Shown: piece after piece, positions 58,433 to 64,000 of the stretch | How the letters are laid out: the number at the start of each line of letters is the position of its first letter | Position numbering within the stretch: position 1 is the stretch's first letter | Assembly: GCA_964023205.1 (NCBI GenBank) | Contig: OZ026833.1 | Span: forward strand, 40,021,137 to 40,085,136 | Direction of reading: 5' to 3' | Source of the DNA: Lutraria lutraria | Lineage: Eukaryota; Mollusca; Bivalvia; Venerida; Mactridae | DNA length: 64,000 nt | Program-made: the position numbers and the translations under genes | Notes under the pieces: model-generated | What the model saw: the letters and a program-made list of their open reading frames with translations, nothing else | What the model was told of the DNA's origin: nothing | Databases searched by the model: none

Positions 58433-58930
58433 GGAGAACTTTTTCATAAGTTGGCGAATGAATTGACATAACTTGTAGAGCAATGGTGAACTACCAGTCG
58501 ACATTAACTCTTTGTATTTCAATATACTCTGGTTACTATAAAGACGACGTGTGGTGTATTTTTGTCCCGACTCTCTAAAGAATGGACATTTCAAAAGATG
58601 ATGCATTTCATCCTCGACGTCATTCAACGTGCACAACTGACATTTACGCTCGTCATGCGCAACGAAATACCAAAGACCTATACATACATGTATGTATAGG
58701 TCTTTGGAAATACTGTTTCCATCGCCTTCGACTGGAAATCTATGATTACCCGTTCTAATGTGTAGGAAACTTACTTGGTTAAGATGTCGGATAATTTTTA
58801 AAACTGAAATTGTCTTTAAAAAGACTAAAACCTATTCCTTTGACCATTGTTGTCCGAACTGGTCAATGACCGAACGTTTTACTGTCTGTCCGTTGCTTTT
58901 ATCCGAAACATTTGACTGGTTTAATCATTA
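58433..58930 (-). pseudogene. LINE reverse-transcriptase C-terminal remnant
   Basis: On the minus strand from about 58910: RSVIDQFGQQWSKE, then LKIIRHLNQVSFLHIRTGNH with RFPVE, and after the palindrome (58706-58671) YFVAHDERKCQLC, VEDEMHHLLKCPFF and YKLCQFIRQLMKKFS, stop near 58433. The Cys-x2-Cys ... His ... Cys box with EDE is the zinc-binding tail after the RT in many LINEs of molluscs. The endonuclease and RT core are absent. Skipping the palindrome and one GTATTTC copy gives RWKQYFVAHDERK, with one further base shift upstream. Confidence 0.7.
58671..58706. mobile_element. 36-bp perfect palindrome with 7-bp target duplication, inside a LINE ORF
   Basis: CAAAGACCTATACATACA is followed immediately by its exact complement. 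GAAATAC flanks both sides (58664-58670, 58707-58713). Removal of the palindrome and one GAAATAC restores the LINE frame at the junction. It shares CAA(A/G)GAC(C/T)TAT ends and the TATACATACATGTATGTATA core with 56141-56180. Confidence 0.75.
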
Positions 58931-58982
58931 TAAGAATACCCGGTATCATCTAGAATACTCTTTATGTGATTTGTCCATTTAG

Positions 58983-61900
58983 GTACTCGATACACATGTT
59001 CAATGCAAAGTCCCTGGTATGAATCAGTAAATCAAATGTTATTTTAAGTTAATTTTGTAATTTCTTTTTGTTCACACCAATACAGAACTAAAATAACAGT
59101 CCGATTATTGTCTAAATCGTATATAACTGTTAACACAATATCAGTAATATATTATTAGGGATATATTGGCATAATATCATGCAAGGGGCACACCATATAG
59201 AAACTGTCTAGATGTTTTTAACCGAATGCAAAAAATGGTGTTTTATTGTGATAAGTACTGCACCCCTTTATCGACTTTTCCTTATCGGCGTTAAAATTCA
59301 ATAACGTAATGCGCATTGTATTGGTACGATATGATACTATTAATTAATTAATTACAAAGAAAATGTTATAAAATCTCTTACTAGACATCAAATATGGGCG
59401 TGGTTTCAGTTATTGAACCGTAAACATTAGCGATTTGATTGGCTATTAAAATTGAAAGGGGTGCGTCAAATTCGTTGATTTCATGCGACGATAATGATTC
59501 GACACTTCAATTGTTAATTGCTTAGCTAAAAAAACATAGTAGGTGTCATTTTCGAATTAACATTGCCGTGTTATTTGATAACGGATTTCAAAGCGGTTTT
59601 CGGTATTATGTAGCGGAAATGTTAATCTAGGGAATGTGCCTCAGAATTTTGATACTTGTTTTCATTTTTTATCAATGGCGTATCGCGTAATAAACAGCTG
59701 GGTTTTGGGTACGAAATTTCTTTAAAGTCAAGTATCTAACGAACCGAGGACATTATAAAAAAACTGAGTCAAGGTTCCCTGCATTATACATTTATAGTGA
59801 TTTTAAGGCTATTTGTTGTAATATATTCCTAAATACAGAGTAGTTATCGTTGTTCAACAAATCGAAAATTACGTGCGATATTGGTTTATAGAAGACTAAT
59901 TAAATGTAATATTTGTTTCAAAACACTTGCAATGCACTGTTTCCAGTGGGTTCACTATGGTTTAATTTTTAAATCTATAAATTGGTGAAACTTGATTTGA
60001 CCTCACATCCACGCCAGATACTTTAAGAAATACAAATGTATGCGCATGCTGTGGCGCAATCATTGCTCTATCCAATATTAAAAACTCGAATGTGAATATT
60101 TTGTAGTTTCTTAGTACACTCAAAGGTTATGTCGACAATTGGAGTCATGCTGTAAATCAAGCCCTTATTTTGAAGACTTGAAGACTTCTGCCTTTATTTT
60201 TCACATGCAATGGAAATGTAGCTATCGATATACTTGAAAAGGTATTTCGCTTTTATTAGTCAAAAGAAGACCAATGCCTAATTGGATATGACTGTAACTT
60301 TTAACGTAAACACCATGGTAACTGTTAACGTTCACTGTAAGCACTAAATCAACTGTTACACATTTTCAATTTATCCGAATTATTGACATGTGTTTAAACT
60401 GTTTTTAAAAAATGGTTAAATTGTATAAGATAGTTAAATAAAAAATGCCAGGATGAATAATTCAAGTGTTCTCAAGCGTCGAATGATGAATCTGCTTATT
60501 AATAATAAAATTTGATAAATAAAATGTGCGCGACGACTTTATCTCTATACGGTGATGTTCGGTGTTTATCGAAGGCGAGAAAGATGCGCCATTTACAACA
60601 AGGCACGTGGTATCTAATTACAAATGCCCATTATAATTAATTGATAGTCTATTAGACATCTTTGACATCGTACATGCGACATTCCCCGGCTTTTCTTGAG
60701 TTTTAATCCATTTAGTGTCAGTAAAGATTGTCTGGTATTGTAGTTAAGGCGTAAACAAGTTATTAGTTTCTGGTAACATGTTCATTATAATTTAGGTAGG
60801 TAAGGGCCTTTTGGTCACTTGAAAGCGTGTGGAAATGTAATAAAGTGGATGTGCCGTTCCTCTGGTCAAATAAAAGTCTTAGGTCGCGGGGAAAATTAAG
60901 AGACGGTCGGGTAAGCAGTAACAAACATTTTGTACGCCTTGATATTTTACTGACTGAAGTGATGCGCAGAAATCGGATGATACAATTTGAATGCGAATAA
61001 ACGAAACGTTGTTGTGTTTTTATGGACAGTGAGTGAAAGATGATGTGTTCGATTAACACAAACAAGGTATACATGTATATAAATTTGTCTACCTTATATA
61101 ACTTCTAGCTTGCATGTTTATAGCCTCGTTTTAATGATGAAATTAGATACAATCAATTGTTGTATCTTTATGGGTCCATTTAATAGCTAAATCATAGCTG
61201 TTTAATAAGTATGTTTTTTTATTTCATTGCATTTTCATTGAATGTATTCTTTGCTTTACACAATGACTGTTGAATTTGGAATGGTTATTTTATTGACTAT
61301 GAATATATGTTATATACTAATATGCAAATTAGCTACTAGTAAATATAAAACACAGTATAGCAGACTCATCCACCATTTGTGCTTCAGTTTGTTTAGTCAA
61401 CTGTATGTGAGCTCGTCTTTCTGGCGATAAACAGTGGATTACATGTGCGTGATTCTCACGTGATATCCTTTGGATTAATCATTTTAAAGGGTATAATTTT
61501 GTTGTATGCTATATAATTATCAAATTTTGATCTTTATTTTAACAATAAGTGTTGCATATATTATATTATAAATGATAAAATATTTTACAGCGAGAATGTA
61601 ATACACCGTGGCTTGCAGCTATAGTGATACGAGTCTGTCAATACCCTAGTTTAGTTAGTTGTAAAAAAATATTGGTTTTGTTTCAAAGGAATGCGGATCA
61701 AAACGGCCCACTTCAAAAAACGGCCCAATACCGAAACGGCCTAATTCCATACCAGCCCGTACTAAAACGAGCCGTTCTGTAATGCTGTATAACATGAATT
61801 TAAATATAAAGTTTATTGACAATATGCATCAGAAAGTAAGTATATGAAAAAGCTGATCAACAGTGAACCGATAAAGGAAAATACGAAATGTTCACAATTC

Positions 61901-62454
61901 TTGTTTTTTAAATGATACTTTACAACGTGATTTGATAAGGCATCAACATGATTGTTTCTGTTTACCCGATCCAACCTTTTTTTCCTGGCGACGTTAGCAT
62001 TTTTATTACGCCAGAGGAGCGGCACACCCACATCCACTTGCTCACGTCTTTTACCTTTTCATGCGCCTTTCAACAGCTAACATATATTGAGAAAATATAA
62101 AATCCCGACCTACCACATGTTTAGACCTAACAAAAATATAAATTTATGCATGTGACATTCAGACTGAGGTGTATAACTTTCTTAGAATCTGTTGAAACTT
62201 TCTGTTGACGTCTTGAAATGTTTGTCTCGCGTATATTTTATAATTGCTCATTCGACAAGAAGGTACAAAGGCGTAAAATGTGTTTTTTTGTGATACAATA
62301 CTAAATCATTAGAAATATGACACATTATGATGAATTCCACGGTTTAATTATTAATGTCTGTCACAAGTGGCAATGTCTGGCGCATATGCTTATTCCGCGC
62401 AGGACAATACGTGGTGCATGTGACAATGCCATACTCATTTCATCCGCTAAAGTA
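58983..62454. other. 3.5 kb without recognised genes
   Basis: AT-rich. At 61695-61765 the phrase AACGGCCCA recurs (ACGGCCCACTTC, ACGGCCCAATACC, ACGGCCTAATTCC). ORFs such as 60763-61074 minus (103 codons) match nothing I know. Confidence 0.45.
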
Positions 62455-63112
62455 AGGCTCTGGTGGTAATGTTAGACCCATGTGGTAAAGTCGTGTCCAT
62501 GGGGTAATGCCAGGACAATATGGTAAAGTCATGTCCATGTGGTAATGTGAGGACCATGTGGTAAAGTCATGTCCATGTGATAATGCCAGGCGGATGTGGT
62601 AATGCCAGGTCCATCTGGTAATGCCAGGTGCATGTGGTAATGTCAGGTCCATGTGGTAATGCAAGATTCAAGTGGTAATGCCAGGTCCATGTGGTAATGC
62701 AAGATTCAAGTGGTAATGCCAGGTCCATGTGGTAATACAAGGTCCAAATGGTAATGCCAGGTCCATGTGGTAATGCCAGGTCCATTTGGTAATGCCAGGT
62801 CCATGTGGTAATACCAGGTCCATGTGGTAATGTCAGGTCCAAGTGGTAATGCCTGGTCCATGTGGTAATACCAGGTCCATGTGGTAATGCAAGGTCCAAG
62901 TGGTAATGCCTGGTTCATGTGGTAATACCAGGTCCATGTGGTAATTCAAGGTCCAAGTGGTAATGCAAGGTCCAAGTGGTAATGCCTGGTCCATGTGGTA
63001 ATACCAGGTCCATGTGGTAATACCTGGTCCATGTGGTAATACAAGGTCCATGTGGTAATGCAAGGTCCATGTGGTAATACCAGGTCCAAGTGGTAATGTC
63101 AGGTCCATGAAG
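62455..63112. repeat. 19-bp satellite, array A (about 34 copies)
   Basis: The unit is GTGGTAATGCCAGGTCCAT, with variants ATACCAGG, GCAAGG and GCCTGG. Because 19 is not a multiple of 3, every frame of the minus strand repeats with a 19-residue period and stays open. This creates several overlapping ORFs of 68-110 codons that are artefacts of the repeat. Confidence 0.95.
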
Positions 63113-64000
63113 TGAAATCAAACTAATAAGGTGAAGTCACCCACATGTGGTGAAGTCGGACTAATGCGGTGAAGTCGGACTAATGCGGTAAAGTCAGACT
63201 TTAGTAGAGTAGTCAGACTTATAAGTAGTATAGTCAGACTTAAGCAGTGTAGTCAGACTTAAGTAGTGTAGTCAGACTTAAGTAGTGTAGTCAGACTTAT
63301 GTAGTGTAGTCAGACGTAAGCAGTGCGGTCAAACTTAAGTAGTGTAGTCAGACGTTTGTAGTGTAGTCAGACTTAAGTAGTATAGTCAGACTTAAGCAGT
63401 GTAGTCAGACTTAAGTAGTGAAGTCAGACGTATGTAGTGTAGTCAGACTTAAGTAGTGTAGTCAGACTTAAGTAATGTAGTCAAACTTATGTACCGTAGT
63501 CAGACTTATGTAGTGTAGCCAGACTTATGTAGTGTAATCAGACTTATGTAGTGTAGTCAAACTTATGTAGTATAGTCAGACTTATGTAGTGAAGTCAGAC
63601 TTAAGTAGTGTAGCCAGACTTAAGCAGTGTAGTCAGACTTACGTGGTGTAGTCAGACTTTAGTAGTTTAGTCAGACTTAAGCAGTGTAGTCAGACTTGTG
63701 TGGTGTAGTCAGACTTGAGTAGTGTAGCCAGACTTAAGTAGTATAGTCAGACTTAAGTAGTGAAGTCAGACTTGTGTAGTGTAGTCAGATTTAAGTAGTA
63801 TAGTCAGACTTAAGTAATATAGACAGACTTAAGTAGTGAAGTCAGACGTATGTAGTGTAGTCAGATTTAAGTAGTGTAGCCAGACTTAAGTAGTATAGAC
63901 AGACTTAAGTAGTGAAGTCAGACGTATGTAGTGTAGTCAGATTTAAGTAGTGTAGCCAGACTTAAGTAGTATAGTCAGACTTAAGTAGTGAAGTCAGACG
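63113..64000. repeat. 19-bp satellite, array B (about 46 copies, continues past the window)
   Basis: The unit is GTAGTGTAGTCAGACTTAA. The first copies (63140-63200: GTGGTGAAGTCGGACTAATG, GCGGTAAAGTCAGAC) are intermediate between arrays A and B and keep the 19-bp step. Variants (GAAGTCAGACGTAT, GTAGCCAGACTTAA) recur in blocks near the end, suggesting higher-order units. Confidence 0.95.

Noticed and set aside
60763..61074. 103-codon minus-strand ORF as a gene
   Set aside because: No family resemblance and no supporting signals in a 3.5-kb non-coding stretch.
62440..63121. Overlapping minus-strand ORFs of 68-110 codons with a repeating WTWHYHMDLALPHGPGITT pattern
   Set aside because: They are produced by a 19-bp DNA satellite that lacks stops in all three frames on that strand; the repeat is at DNA level and the frames overlap each other.
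62455..64000. CRISPR-like array
   Set aside because: Directly adjoining 19-bp units without unique spacers, in a eukaryotic genome; this is a satellite.

Overview
The window is eukaryotic, AT-rich and dominated by transposable elements. It looks like a bivalve mollusc genome. The evidence is interspersed repeat families that I associate with bivalves (units opening with AAGAGGGCCATGATGGCCC and closing in GTGAGCTAAA, and units with GTGTCCGGCTCATAACTT), BEL/Pao and Ty3/Gypsy pol remnants, tRNA-derived SINEs, GT-AG introns of several hundred bases, and repeated miniature elements. The lineage is inference; no species-diagnostic gene is present. I see no rRNA gene, true tRNA gene or CRISPR array.

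Layout. 1-3366: 3' half of a BEL/Pao retrotransposon (pol with one frameshift, then a likely 3' LTR). 3.4-5.0 kb: a Tc1 transposase tail and decayed C2H2 zinc-finger exons, both on the minus strand. 5.1-17.1 kb: a nested-transposon region. An old element with a broken transposase (10192-14026) and a broken accessory gene (14536-17082) is flanked on the left by a 5-kb TIR element with CTG duplications (5127-10165). It is split by a 2.67-kb TIR element carrying an F-box/LRR gene (10755-13425), and again by a repeat (15113-16360). 18.1-21.2 kb: BEL and Gypsy remnants, the first interrupted by a MITE, the second partly inverted. 23.7 kb: another Tc1 scrap.

24.8-34.96 kb holds the best gene of the window: twelve exons with intact GT-AG junctions and matching phases, reading without interruption as a 747-residue DDE-transposase-like protein. 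Convergent with it, 39582-36714 on the minus strand is a four-exon gene of 241 residues whose C-terminal half matches the cytoplasmic 'ballast' domain of P2X7 receptors, without the channel. Neither shows a frameshift, in contrast to the decayed elements around them.

40-50 kb contains two related DNA-polymerase-B-like remnants, a coiled-coil ORF, a 31-bp minisatellite, an exon-like ORF with 24-bp coding repeats, and a decayed gene of a HECT-ligase-associated family. 50.7-54.4 kb is a nearly perfect tandem array of four units of about 918 bp, flanked by the C-terminal end (left) and N-terminal end (right) of a hAT-like element, i.e. in permuted order. 54.4-62.4 kb is mostly non-coding. It includes two perfect palindromes of 40 and 36 bp that share a core and are each flanked by a 7-bp direct repeat; one sits inside a LINE open reading frame. 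The last 1.5 kb is a 19-bp satellite made of two related arrays and runs off the window.
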